Origin: Ruminococcus turbiniformis
GTDB lineage: Bacteria; Bacillota; Clostridia; Lachnospirales; Lachnospiraceae
Assembly: GCF_020687545.1 (NCBI RefSeq)
Contig: NZ_JAJEQX010000010.1
Location: forward strand, 45,422-109,421
Length of the DNA stretch: 64,000 nucleotides
Direction of reading: 5' to 3'
Every line of letters starts with the position of its first letter. Position 1 is the stretch's first letter. The notes beneath the pieces were generated by a model that saw nothing but the letters and a program-made list of their open reading frames with translations, searched no databases and was not told the DNA's origin. The translations under genes and the position numbers were made by a program. This document shows positions 7,977 through 16,814 of this stretch, in pieces.

Positions 7977-8106
7977 GTACAGGAGAGGGGAATCCCTCGG
8001 GGACACGCTTTCGCTCGGGACGAACGCAACGGTACTAGGCGCGTCAAATACACGCGCAAGTACCGGCGTTCTTTACGGCCCCCTGCGGGATTCCCCTCTC
8101 CCGTAC
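7977..8106. repeat. 130-bp nested palindrome
   Basis: The outer arms 7977-7996 and 8087-8106 are inverted copies with 19 of 20 positions matching (GTAC-AGGAGAGGGGAATCCC type). Inside, three more pairs nest in register: GAACGC/GCGTTC (8022/8066), GGTACT/AGTACC (8031/8059) and GCGCGT/ACGCGC (8039/8052). The whole could fold as one long imperfect hairpin or cruciform. There is no T tract on either side and no reading frame, so it is not a simple terminator. Confidence 0.8.
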
Positions 8107-8182
8107 TTGTCTCCTTCCAATCAGATATTCTCCCGGAAAATCAGCGGACATTTTGTCAAGAAAACTTCCCGCAACAGGCCGT

Positions 8183-8243
8183 GAAACAACGCTGGTGCTT
8201 AGAGCGTGTCCTTTACGCTCTTATGCATCCACTGCGTTGTTTC
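8183..8243. repeat. Second long hairpin in the same gap
   Basis: GAAACAACGC (8183-8192) and GCGTTGTTTC (8234-8243) are perfect 10-bp arms. GAGCG/CGCTC (8202/8216) and TGC/GCA pair inside. It lies 77 bp after the first palindrome and 190 bp before the ABC transporter gene. The remainder of the gap to 8432 has a GCGGA...TCCGC pairing followed by ATTTTTC (about 8287-8334) that may terminate transcription. Confidence 0.65.
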
Positions 8244-8432
8244 CCGAGCGAGAGCGATGCCTGCGAGGGATAGCGAGGCCGCCGTGCGCGGACATATATC
8301 CAGGATAACGGGTGTCCTGCAAATCCGCATTTTTCTTAAGAAACTCTTCAGAATTTCTTTCCTCATTTATGATGCATTATCCCCCAATATAAAGTAGAAT
8401 AGGAATCAGAACTACTTTAGGAGGAGGGGGCC

Positions 8433-9152
8433 GTGAAAAAAGTAATCTGTGTAAAAGATCTGTACAAACTGTACCGGGTCGGCGACTCGGCGGTCCGCGC
8501 GCTGGACGGCGTGAGCTTCGACATATACGAAGGCGAGTTCTGCGCAATCGTCGGAACGTCCGGCTCCGGGAAATCCACTCTGCTTAATATGCTGGCAGGC
8601 CTGGAGAAACCGACAAAAGGACAGATCGTTATCAGCGGAAAGCACATCGAGAACATGAACGAAGACGAACTGGTACGGTTCCGGAGGGAGAACGTAGGAT
8701 TCATCTTTCAGTCGTTCCACCTGATCGGTACGATGAATGCGCTGGAAAATGTCGCCCTGCCGCTCACGTTCCGCGGAGTGGACCGTAAGACCCGTCTTGC
8801 AAAGGCAGACAGGATGCTGAATCTGGTGAAGCTTTCCAAACACAAAAAACATATGCCGAATCAGATGTCCGGAGGCCAGCAGCAGAGAGTCGGCGTAGCA
8901 CGCGCACTCGTCTCAGATCCCGCGATCATATTTGCAGACGAGCCGACCGGAAATCTCGATTCCCACACGTCAGAGGACGTGATGAAGCTTATGCAGGAAG
9001 TCGTCCGCCGCCAGAAACGAACGCTCGTGATGGTCACTCATGACAATCATCTTGCGGAGTATGCGGACCGGATTTTCCACATAATGGACGGAAAAATCAT
9101 TAAAATCGAAGAAAAAACACAAAAAGAATATGAGGGAGGAAAAACTTTATGA
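8433..9152 (+). CDS. MacB/LolD-type ABC transporter ATPase
   Basis: This 239-residue protein is the ATPase of an ABC system of the MacB/LolD/YknY class. It shows Walker A GTSGSGKST (41-49), Q-loop FIFQSFHL, signature MSGGQ (145-149), Walker B IIFADEP with catalytic E170, D-loop GNLD and switch H203. It starts with GTG 8433 behind a very strong AGGAGGAGG site. Its stop overlaps the next gene by 4 bp and the following permease also overlaps, so the three form one operon. Family members drive export or extraction of peptides, lipids or antibiotics rather than uptake. Confidence 0.95.
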   Translation: MKKVICVKDLYKLYRVGDSAVRALDGVSFDIYEGEFCAIVGTSGSGKSTLLNMLAGLEKPTKGQIVISGKHIENMNEDELVRFRRENVGFIFQSFHLIGTMNALENVALPLTFRGVDRKTRLAKADRMLNLVKLSKHKKHMPNQMSGGQQQRVGVARALVSDPAIIFADEPTGNLDSHTSEDVMKLMQEVVRRQKRTLVMVTHDNHLAEYADRIFHIMDGKIIKIEEKTQKEYEGGKTL

Positions 9153-10801
9153 AACGGATTCAAAGAACAGGCGCGGCAGTTCTCTGCGCACTTCTCGCAC
9201 TTTTCATGATTCTGCCGATGAACGTAAGCGCCGCGGGAAATTCAGCCGGGAGCGGGCAGACGCCCGCGGTTCTGTCAGAGACTGACCATGCAAAAGACAG
9301 CCAGACAAAAAGCGGACAGGCAGAAGGCGGGCAAAACGAAGAGGATTCCCTTGCCCGGATCGTGTTAAGCGTGGGCGACGGACAGGAGACGCCCCTCTTC
9401 AAGGCTGAAGAAAAGACGAAGCTTCAGATCAACATTACCAACAAGGGAAATGTGGACGCACAGAATGTAACGATCTCTCCAATCATCAAAAACGTAGATG
9501 AATGGCCTTTTGATATCTCCAGACTGAACAACGACTTAAGTCTCGGAACAATCAAGGCGGGAGAGCAGGCGGCAGCCGTGTGGGGAAGTGATAAGGACCC
9601 GCTCACCGTGCGCAGCGATGTGTCCGGAAAATCCTACCAGCTCACCTTTGCCATTACATATGACGACGGGACGCAGGCTTATCAGACCGAGAAGTATGTC
9701 TTTGTGAAAACAGAGGCTAAGCCTGCGGAAGACAACGGCGGAACCACAACGCCTCCGGCTGACAATTCCGGAAGTGGTTCCGGCACTGGCACAGACGCCG
9801 GTTCCTCTGATCTGAGCGCCGGCGGAATCTACAACAGCGATCCCATCTCCACCGGCGGATCTGCGACAGACGGCAGTGTCCCCCGCGTCATTGTCACCGG
9901 ATTTGATACGAACCCAACCGAAGTCCGCGCGGGAAGCAACTTTAAACTGATCATCCACCTGAAAAATACATCCGCAAAGACAGCTGTATCCAACATGCTT
10001 TTCGATCTGCAGGCGCCTTCTTCAGGCACCGGGGAAGCTGCGGAAGCTCCCGCATTTCTCCCCACTTCAGGATCGAGCACGATCTACCTTGACGGGATTG
10101 CCGCAGGCGGAACGCAGGATATCTCCATCGACTTAAACGCACGGGCGGATCTGATTCAGAAACCGTACAGCATCACAATGACCATGCAGTACGAGGACAG
10201 CAGCGCCTCCCAGTTCGAGGCTCAGTCCTCTCTGGCCATCCCGGTGACACAGGAAGCACGCTTTGAGTTCAGCGAACTTCAGATCTCCCCGGACACCGTA
10301 TCTGTCGGTGAGGAGGCCAACATCACATGCAACCTGTACAACCTCGGACGGGTAAAGATGTACAACGTAAAGGCCAGATTCGAGGGCGATGCAATCGAGA
10401 GCCAGGAGCAGTTTATCGGCAACCTGGATTCCGGCGCGACCGGTGTGATCGACGGCATTGTAACCGCCATCGCGGAATCCTACGATGAATCAAACTGCAA
10501 GCTTGTGCTCACCTACGAAGATGACGCAGGCAACCTGTCAACTGTGGAACAGGAATTTACCATGACAGTCACGGCGATGGAAGAGCCGATGGACATGGAA
10601 ATGATGATGGAGATGCCTGAAGAGACAACTGGTCCTTCCATTCCCATGATTCTCGGCATTATAGCTGTTGTCATTGTGCTCGTGGCGGTTATTGTCACAG
10701 TGGTCCTCAAAAAGAGAAAGAAGAAGATTCAGGAAGAGGAAGAGGAGGAATTGATGGATGAGGTGGAGCGATTTACTGAGGATGAGCGCGAGCAGCCTTA
10801 A
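9149..10801 (+). CDS. Secreted CARDB/COG1361-like protein anchored by a C-terminal helix
   Basis: The 550-residue protein has a classical signal peptide (about 1-28, ending VSAAG). A low-complexity Ser/Gly/Gln linker follows, then three repeated beta-sandwich units with the NITNKGNVDAQNV, IHLKNTSAKTAVSN and CNLYNLGRVKMYNV motifs typical of CARDB/COG1361 domains. A Gly/Ser/Thr linker lies between the first two. One membrane helix (about 501-522) and a Lys-rich then acidic tail face the cytoplasm. It sits between the ATPase and permease genes and overlaps both, taking the place normally held by a MacA-type adaptor. It may be an extracellular substrate-handling partner of the transporter. Confidence 0.8.
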   Translation: MKRIQRTGAAVLCALLALFMILPMNVSAAGNSAGSGQTPAVLSETDHAKDSQTKSGQAEGGQNEEDSLARIVLSVGDGQETPLFKAEEKTKLQINITNKGNVDAQNVTISPIIKNVDEWPFDISRLNNDLSLGTIKAGEQAAAVWGSDKDPLTVRSDVSGKSYQLTFAITYDDGTQAYQTEKYVFVKTEAKPAEDNGGTTTPPADNSGSGSGTGTDAGSSDLSAGGIYNSDPISTGGSATDGSVPRVIVTGFDTNPTEVRAGSNFKLIIHLKNTSAKTAVSNMLFDLQAPSSGTGEAAEAPAFLPTSGSSTIYLDGIAAGGTQDISIDLNARADLIQKPYSITMTMQYEDSSASQFEAQSSLAIPVTQEARFEFSELQISPDTVSVGEEANITCNLYNLGRVKMYNVKARFEGDAIESQEQFIGNLDSGATGVIDGIVTAIAESYDESNCKLVLTYEDDAGNLSTVEQEFTMTVTAMEEPMDMEMMMEMPEETTGPSIPMILGIIAVVIVLVAVIVTVVLKKRKKKIQEEEEEELMDEVERFTEDEREQP

Positions 10802-12179
10802 ACGGCGCAAACTCCGCACATTTCTCACCGTACTCGGCGTCGTGATCGGAACCGCTTCCATTGTAGTCATGATCTCCCTCGGACTTGGTCTGCAGCAGGC
10901 CATGTACGAACAGGTAGAACAGAGCGGCGGCACCCGCAGCATCACTGTCACGGGAAAGCAGTCCGGCGGCATGGTCTACTACAGCTACGGCATGTCGGGT
11001 ATGGAAACCGAAGAATCTGACAAATATATAACTGACGAAGCCATCGAGGAGCTCCGCGCGCTGGAACACGTCGAGAGTGCGGAGCCTGTGCTCAATGTTC
11101 AGGGGCTTGCCCTGAAAGGAAACTATGAAGGATATCTGGATATCTACGGAATGACCCCGCAGGGGCTTGCGAACCTCAATCTGGAGCTGGAGCCCGGCGG
11201 GACGCTCCCGGATCCCGAAAGCCCGGAACTGCAGCTTGTTTTCGGAAACATGGTAATTGAAAATTTTTACGAAAAGGGTACCGGACGCGGTTACTGGGAA
11301 ACCGGAGAATATCCGGACATTGATTTAAAGAACGACTCGATTTTCCTGATCCTTGACCAGGACAGCTATTACGCATCGCAGAACACGGCGTCAATGGGTG
11401 TCTCCGACATCTCCGGTGAGGGTGGAGACAGCTCGGCCGACACTCCGAAAACTGCCAAAAAGTATGTCGTAAATGCGTGCGGTATTGTTGCCGGAGGGAC
11501 GGAAGAATATAATTCCAGTTCTTACAGCGTATACTGTGATATAGATAGACTTAAGGAAAGCCTTCAGAAAGAATTCCGCGGACGGGCGATCCCGGGGCAG
11601 CCGACCACTCAGAGCGGGAAGCCGTACAGCAAGTTCGTCTACAGCTCCGCCACTGTTCTGGCAGATGATATGAACAATGTGGAAGAACTCTCACAGACGA
11701 TCCGCAGCCTGGGCTTTGACGCTTACTCCAACATCGAGTACATCGACAGCATGAGATCCCAGTTTGCCATGGTTCAGGCTGTGCTCGGGGGAATCGGCGC
11801 TGTGTCGCTTCTCGTTGCCGCCATCGGCATCGCCAATACAATGATGATGTCCATCTATGAACGGACAAAAGAGATCGGCGTCATGAAGGTAATCGGATGC
11901 GGACTTGGAAATATCCGGCAGATGTTCCTTCTCGAAGCAGCGTTTATCGGGTTTATCGGAGGCGTTGTCGGAAATCTCCTAAGCCTGATTCTGTCCGCGG
12001 TGATCAATACGCTTGTATCCGGCGAGAATATGGGCTTTTCCGGCAATATCTCATACATACCCGTATGGCTTGTCCTTGCATCGCTCGGCTTTGCCGTGCT
12101 GGTCGGGATGGCGGCCGGCTATTTCCCGGCGCTTCGCGCCATGAGGCTGAGTCCTCTTGCGGCCATTCGGAATGAATAA
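10758..12179 (+). CDS. MacB/FtsX-type ABC permease
   Basis: This 473-residue permease starts inside the previous gene (44-bp overlap) with AGGAGG just upstream. Its N-terminus SSLKRRKLRTFLTVLGVVIG is the hallmark of MacB-like permeases. One membrane helix (about 20-44) is followed by an extracytoplasmic MacB_PCD domain of roughly 280 residues. Three C-terminal helices follow, with the FtsX motif (ERTKEIGVMKVIG) after the first. It pairs with the ATPase at 8433 for export or mechanotransmission across the membrane. The substrate is not deducible. Confidence 0.93.
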   Translation: MRWSDLLRMSASSLKRRKLRTFLTVLGVVIGTASIVVMISLGLGLQQAMYEQVEQSGGTRSITVTGKQSGGMVYYSYGMSGMETEESDKYITDEAIEELRALEHVESAEPVLNVQGLALKGNYEGYLDIYGMTPQGLANLNLELEPGGTLPDPESPELQLVFGNMVIENFYEKGTGRGYWETGEYPDIDLKNDSIFLILDQDSYYASQNTASMGVSDISGEGGDSSADTPKTAKKYVVNACGIVAGGTEEYNSSSYSVYCDIDRLKESLQKEFRGRAIPGQPTTQSGKPYSKFVYSSATVLADDMNNVEELSQTIRSLGFDAYSNIEYIDSMRSQFAMVQAVLGGIGAVSLLVAAIGIANTMMMSIYERTKEIGVMKVIGCGLGNIRQMFLLEAAFIGFIGGVVGNLLSLILSAVINTLVSGENMGFSGNISYIPVWLVLASLGFAVLVGMAAGYFPALRAMRLSPLAAIRNE

Positions 12180-12201
12180 GCATCCCCGGAGGTTTGCGCT
12201 C

Positions 12202-13530
12202 ATGCAAAATGATTATCTGGTACAGAAGAAACCTTTCAATGCACTTTTTATTTTTTCTCTCCCCATGATTATCGGAAATCTGTTTCAGCAGACCTATACA
12301 ATGGCAGATTCCGCCATCGTGGGAAGATATGTGGGAGAACAGGCGCTCGCTGCGGTGGGCGCCTCCTATTCTCTTACAAACATTTTTATCTGCATCGCAT
12401 TCGGCGGAGGGGTGGGCGCTTCCGTTGTCGTGAGCCGGTATTTCGGCGCAAAGGAACTGAACAGGATGAAGCTCGCCGTCCTTACTTCGTTTGTGACCTT
12501 TCTCGTTATAAGCTTTGCCCTGGGCGGAACCGGCCTTCTCTTAAGCCGGCACATTATGATCCTTTTGAACACGCCTGCGGACGTGCTGGACATGGCAGTG
12601 GAATATCTGAATATCTACTTTCTCGGACTGCCGTTCCTCTTCATGTACAACATCCTCTCTTCCATGTTCAACGCCCTCGGGAAATCCAGGATTCCCCTGT
12701 ATTTCCTGATTTTTTCCTCCCTTTTCAACATCTGGCTCGACATTGTGCTGATCACGCGGTTTCACATGGGAGTGGCGGGCGCCGCATGGGCCACGCTGAT
12801 CGCGCAGGGAATCTCTGCCGTTCTGTCATTCCTCGTGTTCATGATCCTTCTTAAGAAGCTGAACTGCGGGCACACGAAGCCATTTGACCGGGAGGAGCTC
12901 TCAGAGATGACACGGATCGCTCTTCCGTCGATTCTCCAGCAGTCCACCGTATCCATCGGCATGATGCTTGTCCAGTCTGTTGTAAACGGATTCGGCTCCC
13001 AGGCTCTGGCCGGTTTCTCTGCGGGAATGCGGGTGGAATCCATGTGCATCGTCCCCATGCAGGCGCTCGGAAACGCTGTCTCCTCCTTCACCGCCCAGAA
13101 TATCGGCGCACAGAAAAAGGAACGTGTTCCGTCCGGATACCGTTCCTCTGTACGTCTGGTGATTCTGTATGCTGTAATTATCTGCGTGATCCTGGAGCTC
13201 TTCCACGAGCCGGTTATCCAGTTCTTCCTCGGGGAGGACGGCACCGCAAAAGCGCTTCAGACCGGAAGCGACTACCTTGTTTTCATGGGCTGGTTCTTCT
13301 GTCTGATCGGCTTTAAGATGACCGTGGACGGCGTTCTGCGCGGCGCGGGCGATATGAAGATGTTCACCATCGCCAATCTGGTCAATCTGTCGATCCGTGT
13401 AGTGCTCTCCATGACGCTGGCGCCTGTTGCCGGCATCGGAATGGTCTGGTATTCCGTCCCCATCGGCTGGTTCGCCAACTGGGCGATCTCCTACCGGCAG
13501 TACCGGACAGGAAAATGGCGGACGCTGTAA
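12202..13530 (+). CDS. MATE-family efflux transporter
   Basis: This 442-residue, 12-helix membrane protein is a MATE antiporter that exports cationic compounds using a sodium or proton gradient. Recognisable motifs include FSLPMIIGNLFQQTYTMADS in the first helix, VGASYSLTN and the second-half repeat IALPSILQQSTVSIG. The start chosen is ATG 12202, with GGAGG nine bases upstream; earlier in-frame ATGs at 12157 and 12172 lack a site and overlap the permease. It follows the permease by 22 bp, so it may be the last gene of the export operon. Confidence 0.93.
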   Translation: MQNDYLVQKKPFNALFIFSLPMIIGNLFQQTYTMADSAIVGRYVGEQALAAVGASYSLTNIFICIAFGGGVGASVVVSRYFGAKELNRMKLAVLTSFVTFLVISFALGGTGLLLSRHIMILLNTPADVLDMAVEYLNIYFLGLPFLFMYNILSSMFNALGKSRIPLYFLIFSSLFNIWLDIVLITRFHMGVAGAAWATLIAQGISAVLSFLVFMILLKKLNCGHTKPFDREELSEMTRIALPSILQQSTVSIGMMLVQSVVNGFGSQALAGFSAGMRVESMCIVPMQALGNAVSSFTAQNIGAQKKERVPSGYRSSVRLVILYAVIICVILELFHEPVIQFFLGEDGTAKALQTGSDYLVFMGWFFCLIGFKMTVDGVLRGAGDMKMFTIANLVNLSIRVVLSMTLAPVAGIGMVWYSVPIGWFANWAISYRQYRTGKWRTL

Positions 13531-13549
13531 AATGCGCCCGCCGCTTTTT
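13517..13549 (+). terminator. Terminator overlapping the MATE stop codon
   Basis: GGCGGACGC (13517-13525), still within the coding sequence, pairs with GCGCCCGCC (13534-13542) with one bulge, and is followed by T5. Transcription of the export operon should end here. Confidence 0.8.
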
Positions 13550-13585
13550 GTACAGGCGGAGAGCCAAATCCCGGCTCTGCCGCTG
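13545..13585 (+). repeat. Post-terminator repeat element, copy A
   Basis: TTTTTGTACAGGCG followed shortly by GAGCCAAA continues into a GGCGGAGAGCC/GGCTCTGCCGC hairpin. The same opening occurs after the fruR terminator at 36495. In both places it begins in the T tract of a terminator. Confidence 0.6.
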
Positions 13586-13596
13586 ATTTATCCATT

Positions 13597-15186
13597 CTAT
13601 CCGGTTATTTCGGTAATCACACCGTCGTCGCTGATCTGTGCGTTCGGCGACAGGCTCTCGAGGAAATCATACATCTCCCTCTGCTCTGCCGCGTCACTTA
13701 TGTACTGTGTGGTCAGTCCGGTCTGAAGACACGGTGTAAAGGACATCTCCGAGAGCCCCTCCGGGGTGATCTCAAGGTTGAGAAGCCCTGTATATTTCGT
13801 CTCGTCGTTAAACCAGAAATCTCCCATGCTGTAGATCACCGGTTTCCCGTCCATATACTCCATCCCCTGAAGCACATGCGGATGTCCGCCGACTACGATA
13901 TCCGCTCCCGCATCGAGGAACTCCTTCCCCTGCGCAGTCTGATAATCCGCGTACTGGTTCGTATCCTCGGGGCCCCAGTGTATGTACGCGATCAGGTAAT
14001 CGCACTCTTTCGCCGCATCCGCAATCACCTGGTCATAGAGCGTCGTGTCATAAGCCTCCAGGATTCCCGCCGAGTCCTCTCCTGCTGCCGGGGTGTACAG
14101 TGTAAGCTCCGCGTTGCTCGCGGCGACAAACCCGATCTTCATCCCGTTTACGATAAAATACGCCGGGCGCTCCGCCTCCGCCAGATTACGGCCTCCGCCC
14201 ACATACGGGATGCCGGCCTCGTCCAGATAATCCATCGTATCCAGCATCGCCTCTTCGCCGTAATCATAGATATGGTTATTCGCCAGGGAGACGAGATCTG
14301 TCCCCATCTCTGTGAGAAGAGCCATTCGCTCCGGCTGCGCGCGGAACGTGTAAAGCTTGCCTGCAAGAGCCTCGCCCCGCTCACTGACCGTGTATTCGTG
14401 GTTCAGGTAGAAGATATCCGCTCCGTTTGTAATATCCAGAATTTCCGGGGAGATGCACTGTGAAAGCTCTCCTGTTTCATCGTACTTGTCCAGCACAAAG
14501 CCGTCCTCCTCCAGGCAGAGATCTCCGGCGATACTGACTGTGGCTGTTTCAGATTCTGCTTCTGCACTCTTTATGTAAATGCCGTGTTCTGCTGCTGTGC
14601 CGGCGTCGTCCAGCCATCCCCGGTATCCGTCCTGCAGAACATGCATCGTCGCTCCCAGCGCATCATACGCTTCTGCATCCGTGATCTTTCCGTCGGAGGC
14701 CGCATCTGACAGGCTTCCGCTTACTGCATCGGGATACTTCTCTGTCACCCACTGCGCAAATTCCTCCGCGCCGCTGTTCTGTCCGCTTTCCGCTCCCCGG
14801 CCCGCTGAGTCTGTATCCATAGCGGCTGCTTCCACTGCCTCGCCGTCCGAGCTGCCGTCACCTGCTGCTTCGCCTGTACTGCTGCTGTCTGCCGCTTCAT
14901 CTGCACCGCTGCTGTCTGCCGCTTCGCCTGTACTTGCGCCGTCAGCTGCGGTCTGCGCTGTGAACTCTTCATATCCGGCGGCAAGCGCGGCCTGCACTGT
15001 CTCTGTCTGCTGCTCAAGCTCCTTCCTGTCCTGATGTCCGTTCCACGCCCTCACGATAACCACGATAACGACGATCAGGATGAGAACAGCCGCTGTCCCG
15101 AGCATCATAAGCTGTCTGCGCACCTGCCGCTGCCTCCTGCGCCGCATTTCCTCTTTTCTTTGCTGGCGTCTCTTTTGTTCCTCCAT
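13597..15186 (-). CDS. CapA-family (PGA_cap) metallophosphatase-like membrane protein
   Basis: The 529-residue protein has an Arg/Lys-rich cytoplasmic start, one membrane anchor (about 30-48) and an extracytoplasmic linker. The linker is rich in Ala, Ser, Gly, Asp and Glu, including near-repeats of ADSSGADEA and ADSSSTGEA (DNA repeats near 14870-14950). A CapA/PGA_cap domain follows with the metal-site motifs AGDLCLE, LANNHIYDYG and GGHPHVLQG. CapA proteins take part in poly-gamma-glutamate or other envelope polymer synthesis, but no capB/capC neighbours exist here. ATG 15186 is preferred over 15201 because the AGGAGGG site fits it. It is transcribed away from murA after a terminator. Confidence 0.88.
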   Translation of the reverse strand: MEEQKRRQQRKEEMRRRRQRQVRRQLMMLGTAAVLILIVVIVVIVRAWNGHQDRKELEQQTETVQAALAAGYEEFTAQTAADGASTGEAADSSGADEAADSSSTGEAAGDGSSDGEAVEAAAMDTDSAGRGAESGQNSGAEEFAQWVTEKYPDAVSGSLSDAASDGKITDAEAYDALGATMHVLQDGYRGWLDDAGTAAEHGIYIKSAEAESETATVSIAGDLCLEEDGFVLDKYDETGELSQCISPEILDITNGADIFYLNHEYTVSERGEALAGKLYTFRAQPERMALLTEMGTDLVSLANNHIYDYGEEAMLDTMDYLDEAGIPYVGGGRNLAEAERPAYFIVNGMKIGFVAASNAELTLYTPAAGEDSAGILEAYDTTLYDQVIADAAKECDYLIAYIHWGPEDTNQYADYQTAQGKEFLDAGADIVVGGHPHVLQGMEYMDGKPVIYSMGDFWFNDETKYTGLLNLEITPEGLSEMSFTPCLQTGLTTQYISDAAEQREMYDFLESLSPNAQISDDGVITEITG

Positions 15187-15216
15187 ATGTACCCTCCTCA
15201 TACACAGGTTGTTTGC

Positions 15217-15249
15217 GAAAAGGGCAGAACCGTTCCCGCGGTTCTGCCC
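15217..15249 (-). terminator. murA terminator
   Basis: Perfect 11-bp arms GGGCAGAACCG (15222-15232) and CGGTTCTGCCC (15239-15249) are followed on the minus strand by TTTTCGC. It lies between murA and the capA-like gene. Confidence 0.8.
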
Positions 15250-15292
15250 GAATTTCCATCATATTTTTTATCTGTGCCGGATTGTGCCGGAT

Positions 15293-16585
15293 TTATCCGA
15301 CTTTTAACCTGAACTTCTGGATTTCCTTCTCGCTTGATACCTTCTCGATCATGCCGCCCAGGCTTCTTAACTTCTCCTCAAAGCGCTCATATCCCCTCTG
15401 GATATAGACGATGTCATCCACGATTGTGATTCCGTCCGCCGCAAGTCCCGCAATACAGAGCGCCGCGCCGGCTCTCAAATCCGGAGCACTCACTCTCGCC
15501 GCCGAGAATTTCTCAATTCCCTCGATCGTAGCGGAATTTCCTTCCACCTTTACCTGAGCACCCATGCGCGCCAGTTCGCCGAGATATTTGAAACGGTTTT
15601 CAAAAATACTCTCCGTGATCGTGCTCGTTCCCTCTGCCAGAGCGAGAACAACGCCGATCTGCGGCTGCATGTCTGTCGGATAACCCGGATACGGCAGCGT
15701 CTTCACCTGCGTGCTTCTCAGACGTCCCTTTGCGACCACGCGCACCGCGTCATCAAACTCCTCCACTTCACATCCGATATCAATCAGCTTGGATATTGTT
15801 GCGTCAAGATGTTTCGGGATCACGTTCATCACTGTCACGTCGCCCTTTGTCGCCGCAGCAGCAAACATAAACGTCCCCGCCTCGATCTGATCCGGAATAA
15901 TCGAATACTCTGACTTGTGCAGTGAACGGACTCCTCTGATCTTGATCACATCCGTTCCCGCGCCTCTGATATTGGCGCCCATGCTGTTTAAGAAGTTGGC
16001 TACATCAACCACATGGGGCTCCTTCGCAACATTTTCCATAATCGTCAGACCGTCGGACATCGCCGCCGCCATCATCACGTTAATCGTGGCTCCTACAGTT
16101 ACCACATCAAAATACAGATGGGTACCCTTTAAGTGCTCTGCTTCGGCCACAATCTTACCGTGCTCGATATCCACATCGGCACCGAGGGCACGGAATCCTT
16201 TCAGATGCTGGTCAATCGGCCTGCTGCCGATATTACATCCGCCCGGAAGCGCCACCTCCGCGCGTCTGTATTTTCCGAGAAGCGCCCCCAGAAGATAATA
16301 GGAAGCTCTTATTTTCTTAATATAATCATACTCAATGTTAAAATCACCGATCGTACTGCCGTTGATTTTCACTGTGTGTCTGTCTACCCGCTGCACCATT
16401 GCACCGATCCCGCTGATAGCCTCCAGCATCACATTGACATCGTTGACATCAGGCAGGTTCTCAATCAGGACGGTCTCATCCGTCATAATCGCCGCTGCAA
16501 GGATCGCAAGAGCTGCATTTTTGGCGCCGCCAATCTCCACTTCTCCCACAAGCGGATTGCCGCCTTTAATAATATATTGCTCCAT
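15293..16585 (-). CDS. murA: UDP-N-acetylglucosamine 1-carboxyvinyltransferase
   Basis: MurA transfers enolpyruvate from PEP to UDP-GlcNAc, the first committed step of peptidoglycan synthesis. The protein of 430 residues begins MEQYIIKGGNPLVGEVEIGG and contains the conserved K22-N23 pair and the catalytic loop PGGCNIGSRPID with Cys117, so it should be fosfomycin-sensitive. The start at 16585 follows a GAGGTG site; the in-frame extension to 16651 is not family-like. Clostridia usually carry two MurA paralogues, and I cannot tell which this is. Confidence 0.95.
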   Translation of the reverse strand: MEQYIIKGGNPLVGEVEIGGAKNAALAILAAAIMTDETVLIENLPDVNDVNVMLEAISGIGAMVQRVDRHTVKINGSTIGDFNIEYDYIKKIRASYYLLGALLGKYRRAEVALPGGCNIGSRPIDQHLKGFRALGADVDIEHGKIVAEAEHLKGTHLYFDVVTVGATINVMMAAAMSDGLTIMENVAKEPHVVDVANFLNSMGANIRGAGTDVIKIRGVRSLHKSEYSIIPDQIEAGTFMFAAAATKGDVTVMNVIPKHLDATISKLIDIGCEVEEFDDAVRVVAKGRLRSTQVKTLPYPGYPTDMQPQIGVVLALAEGTSTITESIFENRFKYLGELARMGAQVKVEGNSATIEGIEKFSAARVSAPDLRAGAALCIAGLAADGITIVDDIVYIQRGYERFEEKLRSLGGMIEKVSSEKEIQKFRLKVG

Positions 16586-16814
16586 TTTGCACCTCGACTT
16601 GAATCTTATTATCTTATTTGTACGTCCCCTTGTAACATGCGGTACGGACATACTCTTCCCCTTCCGGCCGCATTCACATAATTACTATACCATATATTCC
16701 GCTTATTTTAAATCGCTTTTTTCCATTCTGCCTGTCAAACGGTACTGGCCAATGAGTAATTTTAATTCGAATTTCAGCATATTGTCAAGTTATTTCTGGC
16801 AATACGGCCGCTTT

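Noticed and set aside
13876..14463. 195-codon plus-strand frame opposite the CapA-like gene
   Set aside because: Antisense shadow; CapA motifs on the minus strand are unambiguous.
14840..14955. Possible CRISPR-like repeats
   Set aside because: The repeats are imperfect, lie in frame in the CapA linker and encode Ala/Ser/Asp-rich protein; there are no spacers.
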